DNA from: Stenomitos frigidus ULC18
GTDB lineage: Bacteria > Cyanobacteriota > Cyanobacteriia > Leptolyngbyales > Leptolyngbyaceae
Assembly: GCF_003003795.1 (NCBI RefSeq)
Contig: NZ_PVWK01000017.1
Location: 175,185-239,184 of the forward strand
Reading direction: 5' to 3'
Length of the DNA stretch: 64,000 nt
The stretch's first letter is position 1. Each line of letters begins with the position of its first letter. The notes under the pieces are model-generated. The model made no database searches and was not told the origin of the DNA. It saw only the letters and a list, made by a program, of their open reading frames with translations. Positions 19,093-28,238 of the stretch are shown here, piece by piece. The position numbers and the translations under genes are program-made.

Positions 19093-19464
19093 ATGGCGAA
19101 GGATGAACGGGACGAGGAGCGGGAAGAGCGCATCACAATGGAAATTGTGGTGGATGCCTATGGTCCGGAAGAGCAGGCGATGGGCTGGTACTACTACTTG
19201 CAGGACACAATGCAGTTTCCCTTCACTGCAACCTGCATTAGTCAGCGGCGCAGTTCTCCCTTGAAGGAAGGCGCGATCGTTGAAGTGGTGGGTATGGCAC
19301 CAGAGGATGAGTGCGATCGCGAAATGTTTGTGGAGATCGACTGGGAGGGCGATACGCTGGCAGTGCCATTGATTCAGCTTGAGGCGACCGAGGCAGACGA
19401 AGAGACGCAGCAGGCTATTGCCGATTGGCATTACTGGATGAATCAGGGCTATGAGTTTGGGTAG
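19093..19464 (+). CDS. CcbP-like cyanobacterial calcium-binding protein
   Basis: The ATG at 19093 (after an in-frame GTG at 19090) encodes 123 aa. The core (EIVVDAYGPEEQAMGWYYYL, MQFPFTATC, VEVVGMAPEDECDREMF, DWHYWMNQGYEFG) fits the cyanobacterial CcbP family (Calci_bind_CcbP). CcbP in Anabaena binds calcium through acidic surface residues and influences heterocyst development. This protein is highly acidic, and the first 16 residues are a charged extension. It stands alone between the membrane protein and the toxin-antitoxin pair. Identification is from recalled family sequence. Confidence 0.7.
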   Translation: MAKDERDEEREERITMEIVVDAYGPEEQAMGWYYYLQDTMQFPFTATCISQRRSSPLKEGAIVEVVGMAPEDECDREMFVEIDWEGDTLAVPLIQLEATEADEETQQAIADWHYWMNQGYEFG

Positions 19465-19502
19465 CGTTTAGTGCTCAATTCTACGTTCGCTCTGGCTCAC
19501 AT

Positions 19503-19985
19503 TCATTCGTTTGCCAATTTTAGTACCGCAGCACGGGTCGCTGGAGACAGACGAAAATTCAGGGCATTCAGTTTGTCGAGTAGCGGAGTCAGCGCCTCCA
19601 CGTAGCCTGACTGCTTGCCTTTCAATAGGACTCCCAATGTCCCTGTAATTGAAAGGTTCAGTCGTTGGGCATAGCTTCTTGCCAGTGCATCATCCAGAAT
19701 CACCAGGGCATCAGGAATAGTGACAGCCAAACTGAGAGCTTCGCGTTCGCCTGCGCCGAGATTGGGCAGATCTGGAATCAGGCTGGATGAGGGCACGGGG
19801 CACAGTGTCATCCAGGAGAGGGCGGTTAGATCGGGCAACGAAATGCCTTGAACACGCCCTTGAGCCAATTCAGCCGCTACTGCCCGGGGCATTCTGATCT
19901 GCCCATACAGAGCGGGTAACAGATCCAGTTGAGCAAGTTGATAAAGGTATTGAAGCGGTGAGGTGTCGGTGATGACCTCAGGCAT
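19503..19985 (-). CDS. PIN-like toxin, DUF3368 family
   Basis: A 160-aa protein starting MPEVITDTSPLQYLYQLAQL, with the first acidic residue of the PIN fold (Asp7). It carries a GAGEREALSLA segment (second acidic site) and VILDDALARSYAQRL (third site), then GTLGVLLKGKQSGYVEAL, the usual DUF3368 C-terminal signature. DUF3368 proteins are predicted PIN-fold RNases and the toxin half of UPF0175/DUF3368 pairs. The ATG overlaps the end of the antitoxin gene by 8 bp, as expected for a coupled antitoxin-first operon. All expected acidic positions seem present, so it is probably active. Confidence 0.82.
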   Translation of the reverse strand: MPEVITDTSPLQYLYQLAQLDLLPALYGQIRMPRAVAAELAQGRVQGISLPDLTALSWMTLCPVPSSSLIPDLPNLGAGEREALSLAVTIPDALVILDDALARSYAQRLNLSITGTLGVLLKGKQSGYVEALTPLLDKLNALNFRLSPATRAAVLKLANE

Positions 19986-20229
19986 TCGCTAGATCCTCGA
20001 CCAGTTCGGCTTCGGTAAGATGAAAGGTATCCACACCGTAGTCGCCCAGTTTGCTCAGAAAGACGGTTCGGGGAATGCCTGCCAGATTTGCGGCAGCACC
20101 GGAGGATAATCGACCCAGTTCATAGAGCTTCACAGCCACAACCATGAGCATTTCCTGGTTCAGCTTGTCGGGAGTGGTTTGGAGCGCTTGCAGGGCTTCG
20201 TCAGGAATGGTAAAGGTGACTGTATGCAT
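19978..20229 (-). CDS. UPF0175 family antitoxin
   Basis: An 83-aa protein beginning MHTVTFTIPDEALQALQ. It contains the UPF0175 features ELGRLSSGAAANLAGIPRTVFLSKLGDYGV, a helix-turn-helix-like stretch, then an acidic tail. It lies directly upstream of, and overlaps, the DUF3368 PIN gene. The protein should neutralise the toxin and repress the pair's promoter upstream of 20229. Confidence 0.82.
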   Translation of the reverse strand: MHTVTFTIPDEALQALQTTPDKLNQEMLMVVAVKLYELGRLSSGAAANLAGIPRTVFLSKLGDYGVDTFHLTEAELVEDLANA

Positions 20230-20453
20230 GGAAGGAACTCATCGAGAACTGCCGTTGGCTAGTTTCAGGATAGCGTTTTCCAGCCATCTCCCTGGTGCGA
20301 TCGCTCGTCGTGCTCTAGCCTGGTAGCAAACGATCGCAGGTTGGCAGGGGTTGGCAGGGGCGATCGCATCGCTCAAGTTGTGAAGCGATCGCCTCACTCT
20401 CATCAGCATCTCGCCTGAATTTACGACCCAAATATCAGGAGGCACTTCCGGCA

Positions 20454-20693
20454 CTAAATACCATGCTCATCTAGATAGGCTTTAATCCCCGCCTCCAGAT
20501 CCTGGAGTGCTTCTTCGAGACTGGGATAGTTGTCTTTTCCCTCGTAAACTGTTCCGCCCAAATCATATGCCCGGACAAAGGATGAAATCATCTCATGCTG
20601 TCCAATTTCGATCGAGCCGATTTCTTCAACAAAGCGGTGGATAGTTGGGTATTGTTCTTCAAAGATTTTAGATTTTGGCATTGTTACTTTCAA
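20454..20693 (-). CDS. Small conserved cyanobacterial hypothetical protein (79 aa)
   Basis: The frame starts with Met at 20693. A second Met at residue 5 (MPKSKIFEEQYPTIHRFVEE) may be the true start. It resembles short acidic proteins common in cyanobacteria of the pattern SSFVRAYDLGGTVYEGKDNY, then an acidic C-terminal helix. I recognise the pattern but know no function. The 225-bp stretch between it and the antitoxin contains two HIP1 sites, a tandem GGTTGGCAGG duplication and a GTG-initiated 71-codon frame (20239-20454, minus) overlapping its stop; I do not consider that frame supported. Confidence 0.6.
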   Translation of the reverse strand: MKVTMPKSKIFEEQYPTIHRFVEEIGSIEIGQHEMISSFVRAYDLGGTVYEGKDNYPSLEEALQDLEAGIKAYLDEHGI

Positions 20694-20710
20694 GGATAAT
20701 TAACTTTTAA

Positions 20711-23281
20711 TTAAGCAAAACAGAGCATTTGCTGCTCAATTCTTGCCCAAGACTTAGGCGATAATCTTACCGCAGACTGTTTGCAACGTACTATTAAGTA
20801 GTTTGCATAAAAGTAATCATCAATGCCTATCAACTCTGATTCAGTCAATTCTAATAAAGTAGGATCAAGTTTAAGCTCATTTAGATAAATTTCAGAAACA
20901 CCCTCGTTGTAAGCTTGACTCAAGCTATTAGATTGGCTAGCACTAGGAAGCTGTAGAAGTAGTTTTTCTAAGCGGTCAGTAAATGGTACAAGATCTATAT
21001 TTGCAAAAATTCTATTTTTTTCCAGTTCCTCTACTAAATTAGAAGCTATAGCCTTAATTTGCGCTTGATCAGAGCTTCTTCCAGGCAAATAGTTATGGTC
21101 AAGATTTCTGACGGGGATAATTCCAGAAGAACGTGCCAACTCTAAAATATGAAACACATTGGAATTAAGGATACGAAGTAGATCCATAATACTATCTCGA
21201 TTAAGAGCAAAAAGTAGGGCTATTGCTCGTCCAGTAGCAGGCTGAACAGAACTCTCGTTTACAGAAGTCACCGACTCAGCCCACTGCAATAACTCTCTTA
21301 ACCTCGATGTGTTTATGTACGTGCTTGCTTCCTGTTTCATTTTTAGCAATAGTTCATCTGCTCCACGCATTAACCCTGCTACAAGTAGAAAGATTTCTTG
21401 CCAACGCTTATCGGACAAGTGTTCTATAACTAAATTAGAAATCTTGTTATGATCAACAATATACATAGCAGTAAAATACTCCTGAAAGGTTAGGTGAGAG
21501 AAAGAGTATATATCTTGTGCGCGTTTAACTAGAATGCCATGTTGATGCTCAATTTTGTCAAGAACTGCACGCCCATCTAAGTTAATAGGAGCATTTAGAC
21601 ACTCTACAAGGAAGGTTTTTATGTGGTCTGTGAGTTCGCGCTGAGTAAAGAAAAGCTGATGTCTTGAAAAAGCTAGAAATGCAATTTCTGACAAAAGAAC
21701 TTTCTCTAAGTCCGCATTTAAACCTCGGTAAATTTCTTCTCCAGAAATTCGCCTCTCGGCAGCCCATTCCTCTAGCAAAATGTCTACTGCCTTTCTATAT
21801 AAAGCACTCCGTTTTTCAGGAAAAGCTTGTGAACGTTCAAACACCAAACAAAGAAAAGTCAGAAATAGAGGAGAATTCGCGATTTCTTTTATCGAGGAAT
21901 ACTCTGACTGCTGCAATAAATCCCAAAATATTTGAGCATTTTTTCCCTGTTTTTCACTGTTTATGTTGAACCATTTCCTGGTGAACTGCTCAATCTGTGA
22001 ATTATCAAAGTTTGCTATCTCCACAGAAGTAAATCTTTTGAAACTGTAGCTATAATTGTATGCTGCAGTCCGACAAGAGATAATAAAACGATTTTTACTG
22101 TACCGCTCTACAAAATTCTGAATCTCAGCAATTATTCTACTCATTTGACCAAAAGGTACTTCACTTAGTCCATCGAGTAGAATTAGGAGCTTACCTTCTT
22201 CCAATAACTTAGTCGTAAATTGATCAGATGATGGAAGGCTACAAACTTCAAACTCCTGAACAATAGCTTCCTTGATTTTAGGAAGCTCAGGAGAAAATCT
22301 TTTTAATTCTAGAAATACTGGAATACATTCATGTTCGTATTCTTCAGACTTTTCCAGGATTTTTATTCCCAACTGTCTTAGCAATATAGATTTACCCGCT
22401 CCAGGTGCACCTAAAACCATTAAAAACTGATATTCATTTGTAATTTCAAATTCGGTTTTATTTTGACTAATTCCTCTTTGAAATCCATGCTTATTTATTT
22501 TACGGTAATTGTTTTCTAAGTTCTCAATTGATTCATACTTTAAAGTTTCTGATGCATCTAAAAAACGGGTTTTGGTATATACATTCCTCAAAGGTATGGA
22601 TTCACGCATGCCTAAAACTTTGAGAATTCCATACTGCTCTGAATATTTCTTAATATATTTTTCTAAAGCGAAATAAAGCCGCTGAGAGATATTTGCCTGG
22701 TTTTGCTCCCGTTGTTCAAGAAAGATATCTTCTACAGTTGGCAAGAGCCAATTAGCAATTGCTGCTATACCATCTTGGATAGAAATTGTATTTATAGAGG
22801 CAAGAGTAGTAGTGCCATGTTGTGATTCATCAAGGCTCAAGTTGAACTCTATGCCACGAACAGTTTGAGTGTAACCGTACCTCCCTGTCTGCCTTATGAG
22901 TTGCTCTACGCTATCTAGCTCTGACTGAATAGTCTTCACATTAGTTAAGCTCAGGTTTCTAACTGTCACACCCCGTGCGTTCACAAGAGCAATTCTGATA
23001 GTGCCCCTTGCTTCTTCATGTGCGGCTGTCAGTAAAAACTTGGCTTCGCCATAACTTCCGCCAAAGCGATGCAGAATTACAACGGGTTCTCCAACTGGTT
23101 TACTGCTAAATAAATCACTATCTACACTGCAATAAATTGGATAGTCTTCTTCCTCATATTGCCACTCAAATCCCTCGTCTGGGTGCAGATCTATCGTCAT
23201 CAGGTAGGTCTTCCCAACCTGTGCTTCACGCGGGTAGGTAATGATGGGTTTAACTGCGAGTGAAAGAGACTGATCAGTCAT
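20711..23281 (-). CDS. NACHT-family STAND NTPase (856 aa), last gene of the ChlI/vWA/nucleosidase-CHAT operon
   Basis: The N-terminal 120 residues form a beta-rich unit (YPREAQVGKTYLMTIDLHPD to GGSYGEAKFLLTA). Residues about 120-270 are a helical adaptor-like region. The NACHT domain spans about 280-560: Walker A VLGAPGAGKSILLRQLG, Walker B KLLILLDGLSEVP and a sensor FIISCRTAAYNY. The C-terminal 300 residues are helical (LTFQEYFTAMYI is a typical NACHT-associated motif) with no obvious leucine-rich or WD40 repeats. Its ATG overlaps the upstream nucleosidase-CHAT stop by 8 bp, so the proteins are made together. NACHT ATPases act as ligand-triggered oligomerising switches. Here the partner effectors are the upstream genes. 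Confidence 0.83.
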   Translation of the reverse strand: MTDQSLSLAVKPIITYPREAQVGKTYLMTIDLHPDEGFEWQYEEEDYPIYCSVDSDLFSSKPVGEPVVILHRFGGSYGEAKFLLTAAHEEARGTIRIALVNARGVTVRNLSLTNVKTIQSELDSVEQLIRQTGRYGYTQTVRGIEFNLSLDESQHGTTTLASINTISIQDGIAAIANWLLPTVEDIFLEQREQNQANISQRLYFALEKYIKKYSEQYGILKVLGMRESIPLRNVYTKTRFLDASETLKYESIENLENNYRKINKHGFQRGISQNKTEFEITNEYQFLMVLGAPGAGKSILLRQLGIKILEKSEEYEHECIPVFLELKRFSPELPKIKEAIVQEFEVCSLPSSDQFTTKLLEEGKLLILLDGLSEVPFGQMSRIIAEIQNFVERYSKNRFIISCRTAAYNYSYSFKRFTSVEIANFDNSQIEQFTRKWFNINSEKQGKNAQIFWDLLQQSEYSSIKEIANSPLFLTFLCLVFERSQAFPEKRSALYRKAVDILLEEWAAERRISGEEIYRGLNADLEKVLLSEIAFLAFSRHQLFFTQRELTDHIKTFLVECLNAPINLDGRAVLDKIEHQHGILVKRAQDIYSFSHLTFQEYFTAMYIVDHNKISNLVIEHLSDKRWQEIFLLVAGLMRGADELLLKMKQEASTYINTSRLRELLQWAESVTSVNESSVQPATGRAIALLFALNRDSIMDLLRILNSNVFHILELARSSGIIPVRNLDHNYLPGRSSDQAQIKAIASNLVEELEKNRIFANIDLVPFTDRLEKLLLQLPSASQSNSLSQAYNEGVSEIYLNELKLDPTLLELTESELIGIDDYFYANYLIVRCKQSAVRLSPKSWARIEQQMLCFA

Positions 23282-25298
23282 GGGTTGTATCCTCCGTCGG
23301 AGTCAGTTCCAGTACCGTCATTTGGTTACCATAGTAGGCATACAGGCAGGTTGAAAGATAGAGGAGGCAGTTTTCCTGATTGAATGCTTGTCGTAACCGT
23401 TGATTGGCTTTGACTCGTAGTCGTCGCAGAATTTCAGGAATCGTTGCCGTCCTATCCCGGTCAAGCTCTGCAAAAAAGTGTTGGACAATCTGATTTGCTT
23501 CCGGATCATTCAAGGTTTTTAAGCTGCCAATCACTCCTTTCAATCCACCTTCCAGAAAGGACACTGCTATCTCGCGATAACTCATGGAAGGTTGCCCGTC
23601 TAGAAACAACTGCGCGTCAATAAATACTACGATGGAATTGCTTCTCATGGCATCTGTGTAATGCAGGTAAGCCTTCAACGTCTCCTTCGAGAGGCACTGA
23701 AACTCACGACTGGCGATAAAGAGCAAGCCGAACTCTGATTGAGCCTGCTGCAAGCGATTAAAAAATGTTTGTAAGTCTGGAAGGTGAACCGTCTGATAAG
23801 ATCGCAACACTTGAAAGGGTTTATGAGATTCAGTATTGTATCCAACGCCAGCATGAACTAATATCTTGCCCTGGCAACTATGTTTTTTGAGTGTTGGGAG
23901 TGGCAAAGGCATAAGCTCCCATGTGTCTGGGTCATCAACATCATGCCAGCGCACCATTTGGACGACAGTTCCCAGCGTTTCATTTCCTGGTAGATTCAGC
24001 ATCTCCCAGGGAATTTCAAACCCGGTTCGGTCGTTAATAATCAGGCGAGACAGCTCCAAATTGGCAGTTTCGCGTAATGTCCGACGCAGTGTTAGCAACC
24101 ATCCCAGAAACTGCCCCATTGCACATTTTCGTGGTCGATAGGCAACCAATGTACCCAAAAAATCGCTAATTTGCTGACTACTCTTCAGTTCATCTGGTAA
24201 AAGGGGTGGTGGTGGGCAATCTTTTAGTGGCTCCAGAGAATCCTGCTCAGCATTGAATGCCTTGAGCGCAAGTTTGCCCTCTCTCTCTTCCACATACAGG
24301 ATTGCTACATCTTTGGGAAACTGTCGTTCCAGAGGAATTTGAATCGTTTCATCGATATGGACTGCGATTGCTTCAGTTCCACTCTGGCTGGTATCTGGTA
24401 CAGGACTTGCAATTCCCCCTCCCCACAATTTTGCCAGCACCTCAAACGCAAACGCACTGGCATGACGTGCTGCAATTTCTTTGAACCCAGCCGTATCCAT
24501 CTCTTCCTTCCGGTCAATCAGGTCAGAAATGCCGCGAATCACGATCGCTGCGACCCGTTGATCCATCCGAGCAGCTTTTAAGACCCCAAATCCTTCCATC
24601 TCGACTGCGATCGCATCGCTGTACTGCTGTCTGAGAAACCCAAAAATGGGGGAACGCGTGGAGGTAATGACCTTCTCACCAGCCGCAATTGGAGCAGCAT
24701 GGACTCGTGGCTTAGAACCTGCGACTGAAGACTGTACCCGTCTCAACCAGTCCGTTTTTCTTGCCTCTGCCCTAGCTCGGTTTACCAGTTTATAGGCTCC
24801 TTCTCCAAGTTCTGGTCTGGGCAAAAACTGCTCTTCGGCTCGACCGTATTCATAGCCATAAACCTTCGTTGCCGCCACCACATCTCCAAGCGCTACATCT
24901 TTGATTCCACCGGCTACGCCAACAAACAGCATGACATCAGGATTAAAGCGGTCGATCGCACGAACCGCCTCCGCCGCAGCGCCATCATTCCCCATGCCAA
25001 TCTCAACAATCACCACATCCCATACCTGCCCATTGGCAATAAATCTGCCCCGCTCGTAAATGGTATCCCGGTAAATCTCCTCGTTCCACTCATTTAAATG
25101 GGCACGAACTGCCAGGTATTCCACCTGAAGAGCAGTGAGAATCACAACAGAGGGAATCGGCTGATCTGCTGCCATGTCTTCCAGAGCACTCTCTAACCCC
25201 AGCGTTGGCTCAACTGCTTCCTCTAAAGCAGCAGGTAGTCCCGGCGATCGCCGAGGACTCCTGTTGCCAGTGCCAGGTTGAAAGAAATCACTGACCAC
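23274..25298 (-). CDS. Nucleosidase-CHAT fusion with degenerate CHAT catalytic residues
   Basis: A 674-aa protein. After about 45 variable residues comes a nucleosidase domain (about 48-290) with TALQVEYLAV, VGVAGGIKDVALGDVV, AIAVEMEGFGV and RGISDL, so that active site looks complete. The C-terminal part (about 330-665) has the layout of a caspase-like CHAT domain, including FEIPWEMLNLP before the protease core. Where active CHAT proteins have a His-Gly after a hydrophobic strand it reads GLLFIASREF. Where they have SAC it reads VVFIDAQLF. Both catalytic residues thus appear lost, suggesting a scaffold or sensing role. Its stop overlaps the NACHT start by 8 bp, and its start overlaps the vWA stop by 1 bp. 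Confidence 0.78.
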   Translation of the reverse strand: MVSDFFQPGTGNRSPRRSPGLPAALEEAVEPTLGLESALEDMAADQPIPSVVILTALQVEYLAVRAHLNEWNEEIYRDTIYERGRFIANGQVWDVVIVEIGMGNDGAAAEAVRAIDRFNPDVMLFVGVAGGIKDVALGDVVAATKVYGYEYGRAEEQFLPRPELGEGAYKLVNRARAEARKTDWLRRVQSSVAGSKPRVHAAPIAAGEKVITSTRSPIFGFLRQQYSDAIAVEMEGFGVLKAARMDQRVAAIVIRGISDLIDRKEEMDTAGFKEIAARHASAFAFEVLAKLWGGGIASPVPDTSQSGTEAIAVHIDETIQIPLERQFPKDVAILYVEEREGKLALKAFNAEQDSLEPLKDCPPPPLLPDELKSSQQISDFLGTLVAYRPRKCAMGQFLGWLLTLRRTLRETANLELSRLIINDRTGFEIPWEMLNLPGNETLGTVVQMVRWHDVDDPDTWELMPLPLPTLKKHSCQGKILVHAGVGYNTESHKPFQVLRSYQTVHLPDLQTFFNRLQQAQSEFGLLFIASREFQCLSKETLKAYLHYTDAMRSNSIVVFIDAQLFLDGQPSMSYREIAVSFLEGGLKGVIGSLKTLNDPEANQIVQHFFAELDRDRTATIPEILRRLRVKANQRLRQAFNQENCLLYLSTCLYAYYGNQMTVLELTPTEDTTHD

Positions 25299-27235
25299 TA
25301 CTCTTCCACCTCCCAGGTTTTCAAAGGTGGAATCTCAGCAATTCTTGCTCCCAAAGCCCGCGCCAGTTTCACAGGCAAATCTCTGTAGTGCTTCGGCTGG
25401 GGGTTCAAGACAACCGCCTTCACTTCCTTCAGTCCAGCAATCTGTTGAGCCACCTGAAGCGCATCCTCAATGCCCCGTTTTCCAACAGGCGGAATTACCT
25501 TTCCAGTTCGACTTGTCTCCAGTGGTACATTCCCCCGCCCATCGGTGATCACCACCAACACCGCCTGCTGGATGGCACTACGACCATGCTGCAACGCATG
25601 GCGTAACGACTGCAAGACTAGATCCAGCCCATGTGCCAGTGGGGTCGCTCGTCCTCGCCCAACGCTCAGGCTCGCACGAAGGCGAGGCACCAGGATTTTG
25701 TCCGCCGTCAGCTTCTCTGCCTGCAATTCATGATGAGCATTCGCAGCACCCACCTGAATCAGGCAAACACTGGCACGCTCCTCATACGCCCACTGCCAGT
25801 AGGATAATAATGATTCCTGCCACTTGCAATCCTGCAAGCAGGTGTGATCCAGCACCAGCGCCAGCATTTGCTCTGGCACCACTGCCCGCCGATATCGCCG
25901 CAGGTCGGTTGGTCGAAGAATCAGCGATTGTCCCCCATTCGGGCTGCCTTTCCCGCCAACCTCGACCTCGTTTGGAAAGCCCTGCTGCTCCAGCAATGCC
26001 GATCGCCGAATTTGTTGGTATTTTGCTGCTTCCAGAAGGGTACTGACGATCGCCAGATCTTGTGGAGTAGTGGCTAGCTCAACTCCAACGATGGCTCCTC
26101 GCCCTGACACCGTATTTTTGAAGCGTCGGAGTGGCAACCGCAGCAAAGCCGCCTCACGCTGAACGGGCATGGTGTCTTCAGGATAAGGATTGGCGATCGC
26201 ACCCTCCATGCGAAGCGGCTGCGACGGCAGGGTTTCTGTAGTATCAGACGCATAAACAGGCTCCTGCATCGGAGCAGGTGCCCGTTTATCCAGCAAGGCT
26301 TGATCATCACCCGCAGAGCTTTGGATGAGGGAGTCTGTAGCAGCTAATTCTGGTTGGATTGGTTGTTCAGGTTCTTTAGGAGCTAGATCCAGGGATGGCT
26401 TGATCGGTGTCAGTCCAATCATCTGTGCTGCCAGATCCACCTGCTGTGCTCTCACCTGACCTGCTTCTGCAAGTTGGGCATTTGCCTGAGCCAGCCGCAG
26501 AAGCGCCAGTTCGCGCCGAATACTGTAGCTATCCGTGGGAGACATATAATCGAGGACTCGTTTCTGGGCATCCAGAGTGACTTCAGGATGGAGCAATTTC
26601 GCTCGCTGTAATGGTTCCATCCACTCTGGTAGCAGCGGCTCTTCCTCCCAGTCCGGCTTATGCGGTGCTTGCAGCCATTGTTGAATCGCTTCTGTGCGAT
26701 CAGTCTTCGCCAAAGCCTGACCAGTCAACCGCAGGGCAAACCGATCCAGTAAATGAGGCGACACCAAGCCAATGTCTGGTCGCGAACAACCCGCTAACCA
26801 GCAGAGCCTCGGCTGCCAGCTATCCTGATGCCCATGCCGCTCCAGATACGCAACTTCAGTTCCCATCAACGCCACACAGGCTCTCGCTGCTGGCAGACTC
26901 AACCGCGTCAGGTCTGGAATAACGACTAACCTCAGTTCCTGCCCCCGTCCACCTGCCAGCAGTCCCTGTTGCCATTCAAAAGAACCGTTGGCATCCCCCC
27001 GTAGCAACGCCAGTCCGCCCCACAGGTCTTCTTCCGTCTCCACTACCCCTAGCTGCACTGTCACAACCTGGTAGCCCGTCACCTGCTTCAGCATCCCGGT
27101 CAGATTCTGGGCGGCACATTGTAGGGTGGCGATCGCCTCGTCAAACACCAGAATGCTTCGCAGACCAGGGTTGAGGGCGGCACATGCCAGCCCTCGTAGC
27201 AGCGGATTGCTTAAGTCTGCGCCTGCCTTACTCAC
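25298..27235 (-). CDS. ChlD-like protein with C-terminal vWA domain
   Basis: A 645-aa protein. The N-terminal 300 residues resemble the AAA-like module of magnesium-chelatase D subunits (SNPLLRGLACAALNPGLRSI to RRELALLRLAQANAQLAEAG). A Pro/Gln/Glu-rich linker (about 290-380) follows. The vWA domain is about 455-640: the metal-site strand is LALVLDHTCLQ (DxTxx, a variant of DxSxS), then GRGRATPLAHGLDL and VVITDGRGNVPL. In Mg-chelatase, I and D subunits form a double ring. Here the pair sits with nucleosidase-CHAT and NACHT genes, matching the MoxR/vWA-type NTP-dependent conflict systems described in bacteria with complex lifestyles. Housekeeping chlorophyll synthesis is unlikely given the context and divergence. 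Confidence 0.8.
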   Translation of the reverse strand: MSKAGADLSNPLLRGLACAALNPGLRSILVFDEAIATLQCAAQNLTGMLKQVTGYQVVTVQLGVVETEEDLWGGLALLRGDANGSFEWQQGLLAGGRGQELRLVVIPDLTRLSLPAARACVALMGTEVAYLERHGHQDSWQPRLCWLAGCSRPDIGLVSPHLLDRFALRLTGQALAKTDRTEAIQQWLQAPHKPDWEEEPLLPEWMEPLQRAKLLHPEVTLDAQKRVLDYMSPTDSYSIRRELALLRLAQANAQLAEAGQVRAQQVDLAAQMIGLTPIKPSLDLAPKEPEQPIQPELAATDSLIQSSAGDDQALLDKRAPAPMQEPVYASDTTETLPSQPLRMEGAIANPYPEDTMPVQREAALLRLPLRRFKNTVSGRGAIVGVELATTPQDLAIVSTLLEAAKYQQIRRSALLEQQGFPNEVEVGGKGSPNGGQSLILRPTDLRRYRRAVVPEQMLALVLDHTCLQDCKWQESLLSYWQWAYEERASVCLIQVGAANAHHELQAEKLTADKILVPRLRASLSVGRGRATPLAHGLDLVLQSLRHALQHGRSAIQQAVLVVITDGRGNVPLETSRTGKVIPPVGKRGIEDALQVAQQIAGLKEVKAVVLNPQPKHYRDLPVKLARALGARIAEIPPLKTWEVEE

Positions 27236-28238
27236 TGCCTAACAATTGCTCTAGGGTTTCCCGATCCTGATCACTCCAAATTTCCTGGCTGCTTTGCGCC
27301 ATTTGGGGACGACGGTGCTGAAGTGCCAGAGGCGCAACCGTTTTAAGATGGCTACGAGTGACCTGAGATGCTCCTTCTAGCGCAGCATACGCCTTCGCTG
27401 CCATCGCCAACACATAATCGCCCCGGTTCCCTTCTGCCTGAAATTCGCCAGACAGTTTAATACACAGCTCCAAGATCTTTGGGGAGACTTCAACTGAGTT
27501 AAATTTCTTCTTCGCCTGCTGTAATTTCTTAAATGTCTCCTGATCCTGCTGCTTTGCCTGCTCAAGCCAGTCAGAGGGTCCAGCCTGCTCCGGAGTAGCG
27601 ATCGCCTGGTCGAACGCCAGCACGTTCTGAAGAATTGCCAAACGCTTCTCCACATCCGTTTCAGCAGCTACACTCACCATCAACCCAAAGCGATCGAGCA
27701 ACTGAGGGCGCAGCCCTCCTTCCTCCGGGTTCATCGTTCCAACCAGCGTGAAGGCAACTTTCTCAGGCTGCTGATTTTGCCCGTCCCGCTGCACCACCAG
27801 TACACCTGTGGAAGTCACGTCCAGGATGATATTAACAATATGATCATCCAGCAGATTTACCTCATCGACATAAAGCAGGCGATCGTTGGCTTCCACTAGC
27901 AAACCAGGCTGCCACGTTGATTCGCTCCGCATCAAAGCATCAATCTTCCACCCACCCACTACCCGATCTTCTGTGGCATTAATGGGTAGCGTCACGGGCA
28001 ACCGACCGTAAACCATGCGGGCAAACGCCCGTACTGCCGTAGATTTGCCAGTCCCTCGCTGTCCGCTAATCAGCACACCACCCAGTCGCTGCGGTGCCAC
28101 ATAAGCGATCTCCAATGCCAGCTTGATCTGCTCCTGCCCGACAATCCGGCTGTAGGGCAGAATCGGAATTATGGAGGCGGTGTCCTGCATATCGATTGAA
28201 GGCTGGGTTTCCACTGCTCTATCGTCGCCTGTATTCAA
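27228..28238 (-). CDS. ChlI/MoxR-like AAA+ ATPase, first gene of the conflict operon
   Basis: A 336-aa AAA+ protein. Walker A is GVLISGQRGTGKSTAVRAFA (about residues 54-73), Walker B LLYVDEVNLLDD, a sensor-1-type Asn in LVGTMNPEEGGL, and the arginine finger region LRPQLLDRFGLMV. It closely follows the magnesium-chelatase I subunit pattern, but the usual porphyrin-pathway genes are absent. The coding end overlaps the vWA gene by 8 bp, and the operon continues through nucleosidase-CHAT and NACHT. The ATPase and vWA proteins are expected to form a ring complex that regulates the effectors. Confidence 0.82.
   Translation of the reverse strand: MNTGDDRAVETQPSIDMQDTASIIPILPYSRIVGQEQIKLALEIAYVAPQRLGGVLISGQRGTGKSTAVRAFARMVYGRLPVTLPINATEDRVVGGWKIDALMRSESTWQPGLLVEANDRLLYVDEVNLLDDHIVNIILDVTSTGVLVVQRDGQNQQPEKVAFTLVGTMNPEEGGLRPQLLDRFGLMVSVAAETDVEKRLAILQNVLAFDQAIATPEQAGPSDWLEQAKQQDQETFKKLQQAKKKFNSVEVSPKILELCIKLSGEFQAEGNRGDYVLAMAAKAYAALEGASQVTRSHLKTVAPLALQHRRPQMAQSSQEIWSDQDRETLEQLLGSE

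Noticed and set aside
19093..19464. Calcium-binding-like protein as an antitoxin of the neighbouring PIN gene
   Set aside because: It is on the opposite strand, and the UPF0175 gene overlapping the PIN gene is the proper partner.
20239..20454. 71-codon GTG frame overlapping the stop of the 79-aa gene
   Set aside because: Contains HIP1 sites and duplicated bases, has no recognisable domain and no ribosome site. Better explained as intergenic DNA.
25298..28238. ChlI/ChlD-like pair as housekeeping magnesium chelatase
   Set aside because: No other chlorophyll genes nearby, a variant metal site in the vWA domain, and overlapping transcription with conflict genes argue against it.
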